A stretch of 64,000 nt of DNA from Lentzea sp. NEAU-D7 (GCF_026242055.1 NZ_JAPJDL010000009.1:251390-315389), one strand, 5' to 3'; positions 34,233 to 45,258 are shown, counted from the stretch's first letter. Made by a program: numbers and translations. Notes: a model not told the origin generated them from the letters alone.

Positions 34233-35200
34233 TCGAGGTCAGGGAGCTCCGCAGGGAGTTCAAGGTAGCCACGTCCAAAGGCCTGCGCCGCAACTACAAG
34301 ACCGTCACGGCGGTCGACGGCGTCACGTTCGACGTCGCCGCGGGTGAGGCCGTCGGGTACGTCGGCCCGAACGGTGCCGGCAAGTCCACGACGATCAAGA
34401 TGCTGACCGGGATCCTGGTGCCGACCAGCGGCCACATCAGGGTGGGCGACGTCGACCCGTCGAAGCAGCGGCGCGATCTCGCGAAGCGCATCGGCGTCGT
34501 GTTCGGCCAGCGCAGCCAGCTCTGGTGGGACCTTCCGCTCCAGGACAGCTTCGACCTGCTCAGGTCCATCTACCGGGTGTCGGCGGAGGACTACCGCAGG
34601 CGTCTCGACGAGTGCGTCGAACTCCTCGGGCTGCGGGAGTTCCTGACCACGCCCGTGCGGCAGCTCTCGCTGGGGCAGCGGATGCGCGGCGAGATCACCG
34701 CCGCGCTGCTGCACGCCCCCGAGCTCCTGGTGCTGGACGAGCCGACGATCGGCCTGGACCTGGAGTCCAAGGAGCGCCTCAGGGAGTTCCTCGCGGACAT
34801 CAACACCCGCCGAGGCACGACGCTGCTGCTCACCACGCACGACCTGGACGACATCGAACGCCTGTGCCCGCGGCTGATGGTGATCGACCACGGCCGGGTG
34901 CTCGCCGACGGGCCGCTGGAGGAACTGCGCGCGGAGGTCACCCCGGACCGCGAGCTCGTCATCGACCTCAGGGAACCGGGACCGGCACCGGACGTCCCAG
35001 GAGTGACGGCAGTGCGCAGCGAGGCCAACGGGCTGCGCCACCACCTCACGTTCAGGAGAGCGGAGACGACGGCGGCACAGTTGATCACTCAGGTGGTGCG
35101 GCAGGTGGAGGTCCACGACCTCGCCGTCGTGGAGCCGGAAATCGACGACGTCATCCGCAAGCTCTACCAACGGCAACTCGATCAAGACGTACGTCGGTAG
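34229..35200 (+). CDS. ABC transporter ATP-binding protein
   Basis: A 323-residue ATPase powering the two permeases. Walker A is GPNGAGKST (near residue 48), the Q-loop is VVFGQRSQLWWDLP, the signature is LSLGQRMRGEI, Walker B is LLVLDEPTIGLD and the switch is TTHD. A C-terminal regulatory extension of about 85 aa follows, as in exporters of the NatA/DrrA type. The ATG overlaps the preceding stop. Confidence 0.92.
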   Translation: MIEVRELRREFKVATSKGLRRNYKTVTAVDGVTFDVAAGEAVGYVGPNGAGKSTTIKMLTGILVPTSGHIRVGDVDPSKQRRDLAKRIGVVFGQRSQLWWDLPLQDSFDLLRSIYRVSAEDYRRRLDECVELLGLREFLTTPVRQLSLGQRMRGEITAALLHAPELLVLDEPTIGLDLESKERLREFLADINTRRGTTLLLTTHDLDDIERLCPRLMVIDHGRVLADGPLEELRAEVTPDRELVIDLREPGPAPDVPGVTAVRSEANGLRHHLTFRRAETTAAQLITQVVRQVEVHDLAVVEPEIDDVIRKLYQRQLDQDVRR

Positions 35201-35245
35201 AGTCGTAGTCAACACAAACGGACACTTCGGGCACAAGGAGAGCGA

Positions 35246-35593
35246 ATGCGCCTAGTTGGACCGCTGGCCGCGGCTGTCATCGCGATGGGCAGCTTGACGG
35301 CTTGCGACGCGATCCAGGGCGTCAGCAACACCGCGGACAAGGTGAAGCTGTGCGCCGACGCAATCTCGCTCGTGGGTTTCACGCCGGACATGAGCGACCC
35401 GCAGAAGGCACTGGAGGAGACCCAGGCCAAGGCGAAGGAGCTCGAGACCCTCGCGAACTCCGCGCCGGACGAGCAGGTGAAGAAGGCTCTCGAAGAGGCC
35501 GCGAACGGCATGCAGAACGTCGGCTCCGCGGCGGACTGGGTGCAGCAGAAGGCCGATCTCGCGGCGAAGGTCTCCTCGGCCTGCGGCGGATGA
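35246..35593 (+). CDS. small lipoprotein
   Basis: A 115-residue exported protein with a lipobox LTAC (Cys20) after a hydrophobic signal. The mature part is helical, acidic and Ala-rich, probably a coiled coil, with one conserved-looking Cys pair (LCADA near the start and SACGG at the end). Function unknown. AAGGAGA lies 4 nt before the ATG. It lies 45 bp after the ABC ATPase gene and may be in the same transcript. Confidence 0.75.
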   Translation: MRLVGPLAAAVIAMGSLTACDAIQGVSNTADKVKLCADAISLVGFTPDMSDPQKALEETQAKAKELETLANSAPDEQVKKALEEAANGMQNVGSAADWVQQKADLAAKVSSACGG

Positions 35594-35612
35594 GCACTTG
35601 AGCCCTGTTGCG

Positions 35613-35680
35613 CACCTCCGGTGGCGGCTTAGGCTTTGACGCGTTCATCGTGCCAAGCCTCACGCCGCACACCGGAGGTG
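35613..35680. promoter_or_regulatory. 11-bp inverted repeat CACCTCCGGTG / CACCGGAGGTG
   Basis: Perfect 11-bp arms at 35613-35623 and 35670-35680, just before the DUF1918 gene. Each arm is itself CACC-N3-GGTG, so each could bind a dimeric regulator. The second arm also overlaps the ribosome-site region. Confidence 0.45.
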
Positions 35681-35690
35681 TTGCAGCACC

Positions 35691-35882
35691 ATGCAAGCAA
35701 CAGTGGGTGACAGGCTCCACGTCCACAGCCGTTCAGTCGGACTGGAGGAGCGCCTCGGCGAGATCCTCGAAGTGCGCGGGAACGACGGGCATCCGCCGTA
35801 CCTCGTCCGCTTCAACGACGGCCACGAGGGCCTGGTGTTCCCCGGCCCCGACTGCATCGTCGAGCCCAGGGGCTCCGTCTAG
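35691..35882 (+). CDS. DUF1918 protein
   Basis: A 63-residue protein of the actinobacterial DUF1918 family: MQATVGDRLHVHSR at the start, then GEILEVRGNDGHPPYLVRF, DGHEGLVFPGPD at the end. It has an SH3-like beta-barrel character; function is unknown. The ATG at 35691 is 10 bp after the right arm of an inverted repeat whose GGAGG may serve as ribosome site. The stop overlaps the convergent gene by four bases. Confidence 0.85.
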   Translation: MQATVGDRLHVHSRSVGLEERLGEILEVRGNDGHPPYLVRFNDGHEGLVFPGPDCIVEPRGSV

Positions 35883-36703
35883 CCGTTGAGAACGGTCGCG
35901 ATCAACTCCTCGGCGAGCTGAGGAGTCGCTGCAGCCACGCCTGACCACCGGTGGGTCAGGTCGGGCTCGAACGTGAACGGCCGCCCGTGCAGGTCGACCA
36001 GCACGCCGCCCGCGGCGGGCACGGTGACCAGTGCCGTCGCGAGGTCCATGATCCGGTGCGTGTCGCTGCCAGGGTCGATGAACGCGTCGACCGTGCCTTC
36101 CGCGACCAGCATGGTCTCCAGGCACGTCGTGCACAGCACGCGGATGCGGTCGGCGCTGTTCGCGATGCGCAGCCACGCGTCCTGAGTGCCCGTCTTGGGG
36201 CGCATCAGGCACACCGACGCGCCCTTCAACGTCGTTCGTCCGGTGGTGCGGAACGACGTCGGCACTCCTGCGCGCGCGTGCCACGCACGGCCCGTGTCAA
36301 ACCACGTCGTCAGAGCTTCTTTTGCCGTGCCGTCTTCGACGAGCGCACCGGCGAAGCAGGAGAGAGGGACGCCGAACGCGGCGTTCGCGGACCCGTCGAC
36401 CGGGTCGATGACGAGGGTGGTCGAGGAGCCGTTGTCGACGAACCCGGCTTCCTCGGAGAGCAGGTTCACGCGACTGCGGTGGATGGACTCCAGGATCGCG
36501 TCCTCGACGATGCGGTCGACGCGCATCGTCGGTGTTCCGTCGGCGCCGTCCGCCACTTCTTCGCGGAGTTCGAGGCGCGTGTGCAGAGATCGGGCACGCC
36601 CGTACGCCGCTGACGCCGCACGGGCGGCGTCAGCGAGCGCGGGGTGCACGTCGTCGGAGAGCTGTGGCTGGGGAACGTCCCATGGGATCAGCACGTTCCC
36701 CAC
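35879..36703 (-). CDS. inositol monophosphatase-family protein
   Basis: A 274-residue Mg-dependent phosphatase-like protein. SEEAG (near residue 83) and VIDPVDGSANAAFG (near 97) match the metal-binding motifs of the inositol monophosphatase/FBPase/CysQ superfamily, and a second Asp site (HRIMDLATAL) is near 217. The substrate is not clear. It starts 15 nt after the mdh stop on the same strand and probably shares its transcript. Confidence 0.83.
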   Translation of the reverse strand: MGNVLIPWDVPQPQLSDDVHPALADAARAASAAYGRARSLHTRLELREEVADGADGTPTMRVDRIVEDAILESIHRSRVNLLSEEAGFVDNGSSTTLVIDPVDGSANAAFGVPLSCFAGALVEDGTAKEALTTWFDTGRAWHARAGVPTSFRTTGRTTLKGASVCLMRPKTGTQDAWLRIANSADRIRVLCTTCLETMLVAEGTVDAFIDPGSDTHRIMDLATALVTVPAAGGVLVDLHGRPFTFEPDLTHRWSGVAAATPQLAEELIATVLNG

Positions 36704-36718
36704 ACTGCCACGAAAAAC

Positions 36719-38379
<1,661 letters not shown>

Positions 38380-38394
<15 letters not shown>

Positions 38395-41124
38395 TCCCGT
38401 GATCTCGACGAGGACGCCGTCGGCGACCATCTCCTCGACGGACTTCGGCAGCAGGTAGGCGGTGCCGCCGCCCGGCTGCTCGAACCACGGCACGGCCACG
38501 CCGGTCAGCACCTCGAGCGGGCGGCGCAACCGGTACACGCGGTACGGGCGGTTGATCCACGACGGCACGAGGCTGCGTTCCGGGAACGGCGTGCCCGCCA
38601 CGTAGACGAGGTTGCCGCTCTGGTCGCCGTAGCGGTCGATCTCGGTGCCCGCCGGCAGTTCGAACATCTGCTTGTGGCGGAACAGCGTGAGCGGCGGCTC
38701 GCCCGCGAGCGGCGAGATCGGGAACTTCCGCTTCGACGGTTCCTCCTGCGACACGGCGGCGGCGACCGGCGAGGGCGCCGGAGCCTGCTGCGGTGCGGGT
38801 GGCGGCGGAACCGGCTGCACCTTCGTCGGGACGACGGCCGGTGCCGGCATCGGCGCGGGCGGGGCCTGCTGCACCTGCGTCGGGGCCTGCTGCGGTTGCG
38901 GTTGCTGCGGGGGCAGCGGCGGGCGCTGCGGCGGCACGGGACGGCGCGGCTCCTCGCGGAAGCCGTTGGTCATCGGCCGCTGCGGTGGCTGGGGCGGCTG
39001 GGGTGCACGCGGCGGGATCGTGCGGAAGTTGCCCAGCACCAGCCTGCCGACCAGGTACGCCGAGGCGTCCTCGACCTTGTCGAACCGCACCGGGTTCTTG
39101 GGGCCGTGGTCGAACCAGCTGACCTCCCAGCTGTCGCCGTCGAGGCGCAGCGTCCAGGTGCGGTCGGCGGGCTCGCCGCCGATCCGGAACACGCCGTGCG
39201 GCACGTTGAGGTCGTCCAGCGCGCGGCGGGTGCCCGCCAGCTCGCGGTCCTCCTCCGGCGTGACCTGCCGCGGCGGCCTGACCGGTTCCGGCTCCGGCTC
39301 CGGTTCGGGCTCCGGTTCCGGCTCGGGGTCCTTGAACAGCGCCGCGTCGAACTGGGTGGTCTCCTCGGACCGCGTCGGCTTGGGCGCGGGAGCCAGGGGC
39401 AGCACCTCGTGCTCCGCGACCGGCTCCGGCTCGAAGTGCGAGTCGAGCCGCGCGTCGAACCGGTCGTCGAACTCCGGGTCGACCGCCGCCTCGAACGACG
39501 TGGTCGACTCGATCTCCTCTTCGGCGAGATCGGGTTCGTCGTCGGCCACGGGGACGACCGGGTGCTCCTCGGTGACCTCGGACGCGCTCTCCAGCGGCTC
39601 GTCGAGGACCGGGCTCCACGCCATCGTGTCCTGCATGACGTCGCGCGGACGTTCCTCGGTCTCGGCGTCGAGGTGGTCGGTGAGCTCCGCTTCGTGCTGG
39701 TGCGTGAGGAGCACGGGCTCGTCCGGCCCCGCGGTGGGGATCTCGGGTTCCTCGGTGACGTCCACGTCTTCGTGTTCGTCCGCGGCGACCGTTTCGTTCG
39801 GCTCGTCGGCGACGAACTCCTCGACCGGCTCGGGAACGACCTCCCGGTCCGGCTCGCGCACGGGCTGCCGGACGATCTCCGGCGCGGACTGCCGCACGGG
39901 CTCCGGTGCGGCCTGCCGGACGGGCTCCGGCTCCGGTTCCGCGAGCTCGCTCGGGTGCGGGGCGAAGAGGTCCATGCCCGCGCCGTAGGTGTCGCGCAGG
40001 GTCCTCTCGTCGATCGTGTCCGGCACGCCGTCCGAGTCGAAGACGACCCGGTAGGGAGGGCCGTCACCGGCCAGCGGCGGCGTGGCCACCGCGAGCGTCT
40101 CGCCCAGGTCCGCCACGGGCGCCGGGGCGACCTGCGGCTGCTCGTTCGTGACCTCGGCCGCGACCGGCTCGGGGTACATCGGCTCGAAGTCGTACTCCTC
40201 CGGCTCGTCCCCGGTCTCGAACTTCGGGGCCGCGACGAACTGCGTCGCGTCCGCCGCGGGGGCGGGCTCCGGTTCGGGCTCGGGTTCGACCGGCGCCGGC
40301 ACGACGGTGCCGGGAGGCGCGGCGGGAGCGCCCAGGTTCGCCGCGGCGCCGAGCCTCGACTCCTCGCTGACCTCGGGCAGGCCGAACCCGGCGGCACGCG
40401 CCCGTTCGACCAGCTCGGGCTCGGGCGGGACGCCGTACTTGCGCAGGTAGTAGGAGACCCCGGCGGGCCAGATCCACACACCGTCCGTCTGGAACCCGGA
40501 CGGCACGACCGGCGGCGCGTCCGGGTGCAGCACGTCGTTGTCGAAGCCGCGCCCGGCCACGGCGACCGGTGCGTTCGACAGGTACGCGAGCAGCGGCGCG
40601 ACCTCGGGTTCCGGCACCGGCGGGCGGTTGACCGACGGACGACCGTTCGGTCCGGCGCCGTCGAACACGCGGGCCGTGCGGAACACCGGCGTCGGCGGGT
40701 TCATCCTCCGGCGCAGCCAGTCCGGGACGTTCTCCTCGGCACGGGGGAAGAACCTCATCTCGTCGACGTACGCCTGCTGGGGCGGAGGGGTCTGCCAGCT
40801 CGGCTCCGCACGGTCGAAGTCGAGGTTGTAGCTGGACGGGTGATCGAGCTGGTACCTGGCGTTGGTCCAGCTGCCCCGGCCCTCGCGGTGCATGCCGGCC
40901 CGCAGCCGCGCGAACAGCGAGGCCACCTCCTGGGGCACCTGCCACGCACGCTTGGTTCCGTCCTGCAGCCGGAGTTCGGCCTCCAGTTCGAAGTACCGGC
41001 CGGTGGCGCGGTACTGCGCGATCACACCGCGCCAGTCCTCTGGTGCGGCCCGCATCAGAGTCAGGCCGATCTGCTTGACCAGGGCGTCCTGCTCGGTAGG
41101 GTTCAACGGCTTCGGCTCGGACAC
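38380..41124 (-). CDS. large TNT-domain protein (putative NAD+ glycohydrolase)
   Basis: A 914-residue protein in three parts. The N-terminal 260 residues are globular (MSEPKPLNPTEQDALVKQIG onward). A long acidic Pro/Glu-rich middle follows, with PEPEPE tracts. The C-terminal 100 residues form a TNT domain like the NAD+ glycohydrolase toxin of M. tuberculosis CpnT: EIDRYGDQSGNLVYVAGTPF, then PWFEQPGGGTAYLLP with the conserved Gln. No signal peptide is seen and no immunity gene is recognised next to it. Toxic activity is inference. The GTG start at 41124 follows GGGGAAG. Confidence 0.8.
39282..39328 (-). repeat. GGTTCC/GGCTCC tandem repeat coding for PEPEPE
   Basis: Imperfect 6-bp units (CCGGTT/CCGGCT type) encode alternating Pro-Glu in the middle of the TNT-domain protein. 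Related shorter tracts occur elsewhere in the gene. Length may vary by slippage. Confidence 0.65.
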
Positions 41125-41262
41125 GCCAACATCTTCCCCCGCAACTCGCCGGATCGCACACGTCCCCCGCCACTGCGCCGAACGGTGGAGGCCCGACCAT
41201 AACGCGGTGGACGTGCAAGGTTAAAGCTGATCAAGAACACCTTTGACCTGTCTGGAGGCGAT

Positions 41263-42183
41263 GTGGCGCGGTCCGCGCAGGTGACCGGCGGTCTGCTGGC
41301 GGCGGCGGGAGGAGTGGCGATCGCGGTCCAGGCTCGTGTCAACGGGTCGCTCGCCCAGGAGCTCGGCAACGGTCTGCTGGCGGCGTTGATCTCCTTCGGC
41401 GGAGGGTGGTTCGTGCTGCTCGCGGCCGTCCTGACGCGACAGTCCGGGCGGGACGGCCTCTCGAGACTGGGCGACGCCCTGCGCCGCCGCCGCATCCGCT
41501 GGTGGGAATGCGTCGGTGGCGTCAGCGGCGCGGTGCTCGTGGGCTCCCAGGGGCTGGCGGTCGCGACCATCGGTGTGGCGGTGTTCACGGTCGCGGTGGT
41601 GATCGGGCAGGTCGTGAGCAGCATGGTCATGGACAACCTCGGGGTCGGTCCCGGTCAGGCGAAGCCGATTACAACGACACGTGTCGTCGGAGCGGCCGTC
41701 GGTGTTATCGCGGTCACCGTCGCGGTGTCGCACCGGTTCACGTCGCCCGGAGGGTTGTGGCTCGCGGTGCTGCCGCTCGTCGCCGGCCTGCTGATGGGCT
41801 GGCAGCAGGCGGTGAACGGCCTGGTGCGCGAGGCCGCGGCCAACTCGATGGCGACGATCCTGGTGAACTTCAGCGTCGGCACCGCGGCGTTGGCGCTGGT
41901 CAACGCCGTGACGTGGAGCGGTGTGCCCGGCGGGTTCACCTCTGCCTGGTGGCTGTACCTCGGCGGGTTGCTGGGCATCGTCGGCGTGGGCGGGGCGATC
42001 ACGTCGGTGCGGTTCATCGGCGTGCTGATGGTCGGGCTGTGCGGCGTGTGCGGCCAGCTCATCGGGGCCGTGCTGCTCGACGCGGTGAGCGGGCACCTGG
42101 CGTTGCCGACGGTGATCGGCGTGGTGCTGACGCTGGTGTCGGTGGGCGTCGCGGCGCTGCCCAATGGGAAGATGAGGGCGTGA
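41263..42183 (+). CDS. DMT-family transporter (YdcZ/DUF606 type)
   Basis: A 306-residue membrane protein with about ten hydrophobic segments in two homologous halves ([17 protein letters not shown] in the first and [16 protein letters not shown] in the second), as in the duplicated DUF606 transporters. Substrate unknown. The GTG follows GGAGG by 5-6 nt. The stop overlaps the folD start (GTGA). Confidence 0.85.
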   Translation: MARSAQVTGGLLAAAGGVAIAVQARVNGSLAQELGNGLLAALISFGGGWFVLLAAVLTRQSGRDGLSRLGDALRRRRIRWWECVGGVSGAVLVGSQGLAVATIGVAVFTVAVVIGQVVSSMVMDNLGVGPGQAKPITTTRVVGAAVGVIAVTVAVSHRFTSPGGLWLAVLPLVAGLLMGWQQAVNGLVREAAANSMATILVNFSVGTAALALVNAVTWSGVPGGFTSAWWLYLGGLLGIVGVGGAITSVRFIGVLMVGLCGVCGQLIGAVLLDAVSGHLALPTVIGVVLTLVSVGVAALPNGKMRA

Positions 42184-43028
42184 CTGCGACGCTGCTCAAC
42201 GGCAACGAAACCCGGAACGCGCTGTTCGAGGACCTGAAGGCGCGGGTCGCCGCGCTGCCCGGCTCCGTGGGCCTGGCCACCGTGCTGGTCGGCGACGACC
42301 CCGGCTCGCACTCGTACGTCAAGGGCAAGCACAAGGCGTGCGAGAAGGTCGGCATCAAGTCGATCCGGCGCGACCTGCCCGAGTCGACCACGCAGCAGGA
42401 GCTGGAAGCCGTCATCGACGAGCTGAACGCGAACCCCGAGGTCACCGCGTACATCGTCCAGCTGCCTCTGCCCAAGCACCTCAACGCGAACGCGATCCTG
42501 GAGCGCATCGACCCGGCCAAGGACGGCGACGGCCTGCACCCGGTCAACCTCGGCAAGCTGGTGCTCGGCGAGGAGGCCGCGCTGCCCGCCACGCCGCGCG
42601 GCATCGTGGAGCTGCTGCGCCGCTACGACGTGCCGATCGCGGGCGCGAACGTCACCGTCGTCGGCCGCGGCGTCACCGTGGGCCGCCCGATCGGCCTGCT
42701 GCTGACCCGCCGCTCCGAGAACGCCACCGTGACGCTGTGCCACACCGGCACCAAGGACCTCGCGGCGGAGGTGCGCCGGGCGGACATCGTGATCGCCGGC
42801 GCCGGCAGCCCGGGCCTGATCACCGCGGACATGGTCAAGCCGGGCGCGGCCGTGGTCGACGTCGGCATCACCCGCACCGAGTCCGGTCTCGTCGGCGACG
42901 TGGCCCCCGAGGTCCGCGAGGTCGCCGGCTGGCTCGCCCCGATCCCCGGCGGAGCCGGCCCGATGACCGTCGCGATGCTGCTGACCAACACCGTCGAAGC
43001 CGCCGAGCGCGCCCATGCAGCGGTCTGA
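42180..43028 (+). CDS. folD: bifunctional methylenetetrahydrofolate dehydrogenase/cyclohydrolase
   Basis: Interconverts 5,10-methylene- and 10-formyl-tetrahydrofolate, supplying one-carbon units for purines and formyl-Met. The 282-residue protein has the catalytic [14 protein letters not shown] (Tyr and Lys), [10 protein letters not shown], the P(K/A)KDGDGLHP loop, [11 protein letters not shown] for NADP and [13 protein letters not shown] near the C-terminus. The GTG at 42180 overlaps the transporter stop. Confidence 0.96.
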   Translation: MTATLLNGNETRNALFEDLKARVAALPGSVGLATVLVGDDPGSHSYVKGKHKACEKVGIKSIRRDLPESTTQQELEAVIDELNANPEVTAYIVQLPLPKHLNANAILERIDPAKDGDGLHPVNLGKLVLGEEAALPATPRGIVELLRRYDVPIAGANVTVVGRGVTVGRPIGLLLTRRSENATVTLCHTGTKDLAAEVRRADIVIAGAGSPGLITADMVKPGAAVVDVGITRTESGLVGDVAPEVREVAGWLAPIPGGAGPMTVAMLLTNTVEAAERAHAAV

Positions 43029-43335
43029 CGCCGAGGCGCTCATGCCGGAACAGCGCTGGCGCTCGGGCCCCGCGAAGCACCTGCCGTTCGCGCTGGTGCT
43101 CGGGGTCGGCGTGCTCGGGCTGGTGCGGATCTTCCAGTACCACTGGCGGCAGGGCGCCGTGCTGCTCGGGGTGTCGCTGCTGGTCGCGGCCGTGCTGCGG
43201 ATCCTCGTCACCGACGAGCAGGCGGGTCTGATCAAGATCCGCGGCCGGGGCATGGACGCGTTCCTGTACTCGACGCTGGGCATCGTGGTGATCGCCGTCG
43301 CACTGACGATCACCGGCGGCCCGCTCAGCCGATAG
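43015..43335 (+). CDS. DUF3017 membrane protein
   Basis: A 106-residue protein with three transmembrane helices, of the actinobacterial DUF3017 family usually found next to folD. It begins inside the 3' end of folD (14-bp overlap), so translation is coupled. The 3' end overlaps the convergent TetR gene by 11 bp. Function unknown. Confidence 0.85.
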   Translation: MQRSDAEALMPEQRWRSGPAKHLPFALVLGVGVLGLVRIFQYHWRQGAVLLGVSLLVAAVLRILVTDEQAGLIKIRGRGMDAFLYSTLGIVVIAVALTITGGPLSR

Positions 43336-43894
43336 CGCGGTTCACCATGACCTCGACCAGTTCGTCGAGGTCCATGGCGGCCACCACGTCCGGCAGCGTC
43401 AGCCGTTCGTAGATCAGCCCCGTCATCGCGAAGTACAGCGAGACGACGGTCATCCGGTCGCCCGGCAGCTTCGAGTCCTCGTTGAACGCGACGTTGGCCT
43501 CGATGTTGTCGGCGATCGTCTTCGTGAGCGCCTCGCGGATCTCCGGCCTCCTCGTGGCCTCCAGCCGCAGCTCCATCATCGCGAGGTAGCAGGCCTTGTC
43601 CGCGTCCGCCCGCTTGATGATGTCGTGCATGAACTTCACCGTCAGCGACCTGTCGCGCGGCAGTGCGAGCGACTCCGCGACCGACTCGTCGGACGGCATG
43701 AGCCTGTCGTGCACCCGCGTCATCACCGCCGACATCAGCTCGTCGCGGTTCGCGAAGTAGTTCGACGCCGTGCCCGCCGGCACCTCCGCCTTCGCGTCGA
43801 TCGCGCGGTAGGTCAGCCCCCGCGCGCCTTCCCGCGCCAGGACGTCGATCGCCGCGTCCAGCAGAGCCGTGCGCCTTGCCTCGTTCCGGACCAC
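43325..43894 (-). CDS. TetR-family regulator
   Basis: A 189-residue repressor with the helix-turn-helix LTYRAIDAKAEVPAGTASNY (about residues 27-46) and a helical C-terminal domain. It is divergent from the reductase gene at 43969, and the 74-bp gap contains inverted repeats, so it most likely controls that gene and itself. Confidence 0.88.
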   Translation of the reverse strand: MVRNEARRTALLDAAIDVLAREGARGLTYRAIDAKAEVPAGTASNYFANRDELMSAVMTRVHDRLMPSDESVAESLALPRDRSLTVKFMHDIIKRADADKACYLAMMELRLEATRRPEIREALTKTIADNIEANVAFNEDSKLPGDRMTVVSLYFAMTGLIYERLTLPDVVAAMDLDELVEVMVNRAIG

Positions 43895-43905
43895 GTCGCC
43901 TCCTT

Positions 43906-43944
43906 GACAACCACTACAGACATAGTACTACAGTTGTCGTGGTT
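43906..43944. promoter_or_regulatory. nested inverted repeats, probable TetR operator
   Basis: GACAAC (43906-43911) pairs with GTTGTC (43933-43938), and AACCAC (43909-43914) pairs with GTGGTT (43939-43944). A direct repeat CTACAG lies between. The site is 12 bp before the TetR start and 24 bp before the reductase start. Confidence 0.5.
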
Positions 43945-43968
43945 AGAACGACTGAGGGGATGATCGTT

Positions 43969-44532
43969 TTGCGAAAGCTCGTTTACTACGTCGCCGTCAC
44001 GCTCGACGGGTTCATCGCGGCCGAGGACGGGACCTTCGACGGGTTCATCTTCGAGGGCGACCACATGGCCGGCATCAACGCGCACTACCCGGAGACGGTG
44101 CCCACCCAGATGCGCGAGCTGGTCGGGCTCGGAGACGCGCCGAACCAGCACTTCGACACGGTGCTGATGGGCCGCCACACCTACCAGGTCCCCGGCGGCC
44201 TGGCCTCGCCCTACGCACACCTGCGCCAGTTCGTCGTGTCCACGCAGGTGACCGGCACCCCGTCCGACGTCGAGGTGATCCGCGAGGACGTCGTCGGCCG
44301 CGTGCGGGCGCTGAAGGAAGAGGACGGCCTCGACATCTGGCTGTGCGGCGGCGGCAAGCTGGCCGCCGAACTGCTGCCCGAGATCGACCAGCTGATGCTG
44401 AAGATCCACCCCGTGGTGTTCGGGCGCGGCATCCCGTTGTTCGACGGGAAAACCGACATCAGGAAGTTCCAGCGCACCGATGCGCGACTGTTCGAGAGCG
44501 GAGTTTCGTTCATGACTCACGACCGCGTTTGA
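43969..44532 (+). CDS. dihydrofolate reductase-family (RibD C-terminal-like) protein
   Basis: A 187-residue reductase-like protein. MRKLVYYVAVTLDGFIAAED at the start, FDTVLMGRHTY in the middle and LWLCGGGKLAAELL-type sequence (IWLCGGGKLAAELL) near residue 120 match the DHFR/RibD-C superfamily, which binds NADPH. The substrate is unknown. The TTG at 43969 is preferred because GAGGGG lies 9 nt upstream and the family normally begins MRKL; the ATG at 43960 directly abuts the GAGGGG. Likely repressed by the divergent TetR. Confidence 0.85.
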   Translation: MRKLVYYVAVTLDGFIAAEDGTFDGFIFEGDHMAGINAHYPETVPTQMRELVGLGDAPNQHFDTVLMGRHTYQVPGGLASPYAHLRQFVVSTQVTGTPSDVEVIREDVVGRVRALKEEDGLDIWLCGGGKLAAELLPEIDQLMLKIHPVVFGRGIPLFDGKTDIRKFQRTDARLFESGVSFMTHDRV

Positions 44533-44540
44533 GAAAATGA

Positions 44541-44570
44541 TTGACGGCGTGCACCGCGCGCCGCAATACT
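44541..44570 (+). promoter_or_regulatory. sigma-70-type promoter TTGACG-N17/18-(C)AATAC(T)
   Basis: TTGACG at 44541-44546 is followed after 17 bp by CAATAC or after 18 bp by AATACT. Transcription would start near 44577, upstream of the small ORF, terminator and tRNA array. Confidence 0.55.
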
Positions 44571-44601
44571 TGTGCCACACACCAAGCCGAAGGGGATCGT
44601 C

Positions 44602-44712
44602 ATGAGCAGCCAGGAGATGCGGGGCGAGAGCTTCAGCAGCTTCGTCGCGTGCGTGCGCTCCTCACGACGTCCCGGCTCCTCGCGACCGTTTTCGCAGGTG
44701 AGCTCCTTGTAG
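44602..44712 (+). CDS. possible 36-residue peptide before the tRNA array
   Basis: Short ORF beginning MSSQEMRGESFSSF and ending SQVSSL, rich in Ser and Arg. AGGGGA lies 6-7 nt before the ATG and a good promoter lies 32 bp further upstream, with an intrinsic terminator 27 bp after the stop. This gives a complete small transcription unit, but no homology is recognised. It could be a leader peptide, a small phage-type protein or part of a non-coding RNA. Confidence 0.4.
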   Translation: MSSQEMRGESFSSFVACVRSSRRPGSSRPFSQVSSL

Positions 44713-44738
44713 TGGCATGAGCACGAAGGCCACTCAGG

Positions 44739-44781
44739 GAGCCGCCCATCGGGAAACCGATAAGGGCGGCTCTCTTTGTTT
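44739..44781 (+). terminator. intrinsic terminator between small ORF and tRNA array
   Basis: Nine-bp stem GAGCCGCCC/GGGCGGCTC (44739-44747 and 44764-44772) with an inner TCGG-gaaa-CCGA hairpin, followed by TCTTTGTTT. A smaller stem AGTGGC/GCCACT (44711-44716 and 44729-44734) precedes it. It would stop transcripts 19 bp before the first tRNA unless antiterminated. Confidence 0.75.
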
Positions 44782-44799
44782 GTCATGCATTCAATTCTT

Positions 44800-44871
44800 G
44801 CCCTTGTAGCTCAATGGAGAGAGTGCGGCGCTACGAACGCCGAGATTCAGGTTCGACTCCTGGCAGGGGTA
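44800..44871 (+). tRNA. tRNA-Arg (anticodon ACG)
   Basis: All four arms fold: acceptor GCCCTTG/CAGGGGT, D-stem GCTC/GAGT, anticodon arm CGGCG-CTACGAA-CGCCG and T-arm with TTCGACT. U8 and A9 are present. No CCA is encoded. First gene of a packed six-tRNA array. Confidence 0.85.
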
Positions 44872-44875
44872 CTCG

Positions 44876-44947
44876 CGGATGCGAGGGAGACGGCAACCCG
44901 CCTCATTTGGGATGAGGACACACCGCGTTCGACTCGCGGGCATCCGA
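44876..44947 (+). tRNA. tRNA-Pro (anticodon UGG)
   Basis: Acceptor CGGATGC/GCATCCG is perfect. The anticodon arm is CCTCA-TTTGGGA-TGAGG and the T-arm is CCGCG-TTCGACT-CGCGG. The D-stem is three G-C pairs and position 8 is G instead of U, which is unusual. Only 4 bp separate it from tRNA-Arg. Confidence 0.78.
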
Positions 44948-44975
44948 CGGAAAAGGCGTCCTCCGGGACGCGCAA

Positions 44976-45047
44976 GGCTCTTTAGCTCAACTGGCAGAGC
45001 ACCGGGGTGAAGTTCCGGTGGTCAGGGTTCGACTCCCTGGGGAGCCG
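44976..45047 (+). tRNA. tRNA-Phe (anticodon GAA)
   Basis: Acceptor GGCTCTT pairs with GGGAGCC using two G-U pairs, and the anticodon arm is CCGGG-GTGAAGT-TCCGG. D-stem GCTC/GAGC and T-arm with TTCGACT are normal. The body differs from the usual actinobacterial tRNA-Phe, suggesting an extra, foreign copy. Confidence 0.82.
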
Positions 45048-45058
45048 CGCAGGACGAA

Positions 45059-45143
45059 GGAGGGCTGGCCGAGTGGCAAGGCACCGGATTGCTGATCCGA
45101 GGTCCAGCGATGTCTGGCGCGCGTTCGATCCGCGCGCCCTCCG
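45059..45143 (+). tRNA. tRNA-Ser (anticodon GCU)
   Basis: Acceptor GGAGGGC/GCCCTCC is perfect, a long variable arm (CCAG/CTGG stem) marks a class II tRNA, and the anticodon loop is TTGCTGA. One C-A mismatch closes the anticodon stem at its outer end. T-arm GCGCG-TTCGATC-CGCGC. Confidence 0.82.
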
Positions 45144-45153
45144 CGTCCTGGAA

Positions 45154-45242
45154 GGAGGATTGGCCGAGCCCGGTAAGGCAGCTGTCTCGAAAACAGTGGT
45201 CAGCGCGCGAGCGCTGCGCAGGTTCGAATCCTGCATCCTCCG
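45154..45242 (+). tRNA. tRNA-Ser (anticodon CGA)
   Basis: Acceptor GGAGGAT/ATCCTCC, anticodon arm GCTGT-CTCGAAA-ACAGT, a long variable arm with GCGC pairs and T-arm GCAGG-TTCGAAT-CCTGC. Class II tRNA. Ten bp after tRNA-Ser(GCU). Confidence 0.85.
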
Positions 45243-45258
45243 CTCCACCCAGTTCGTG

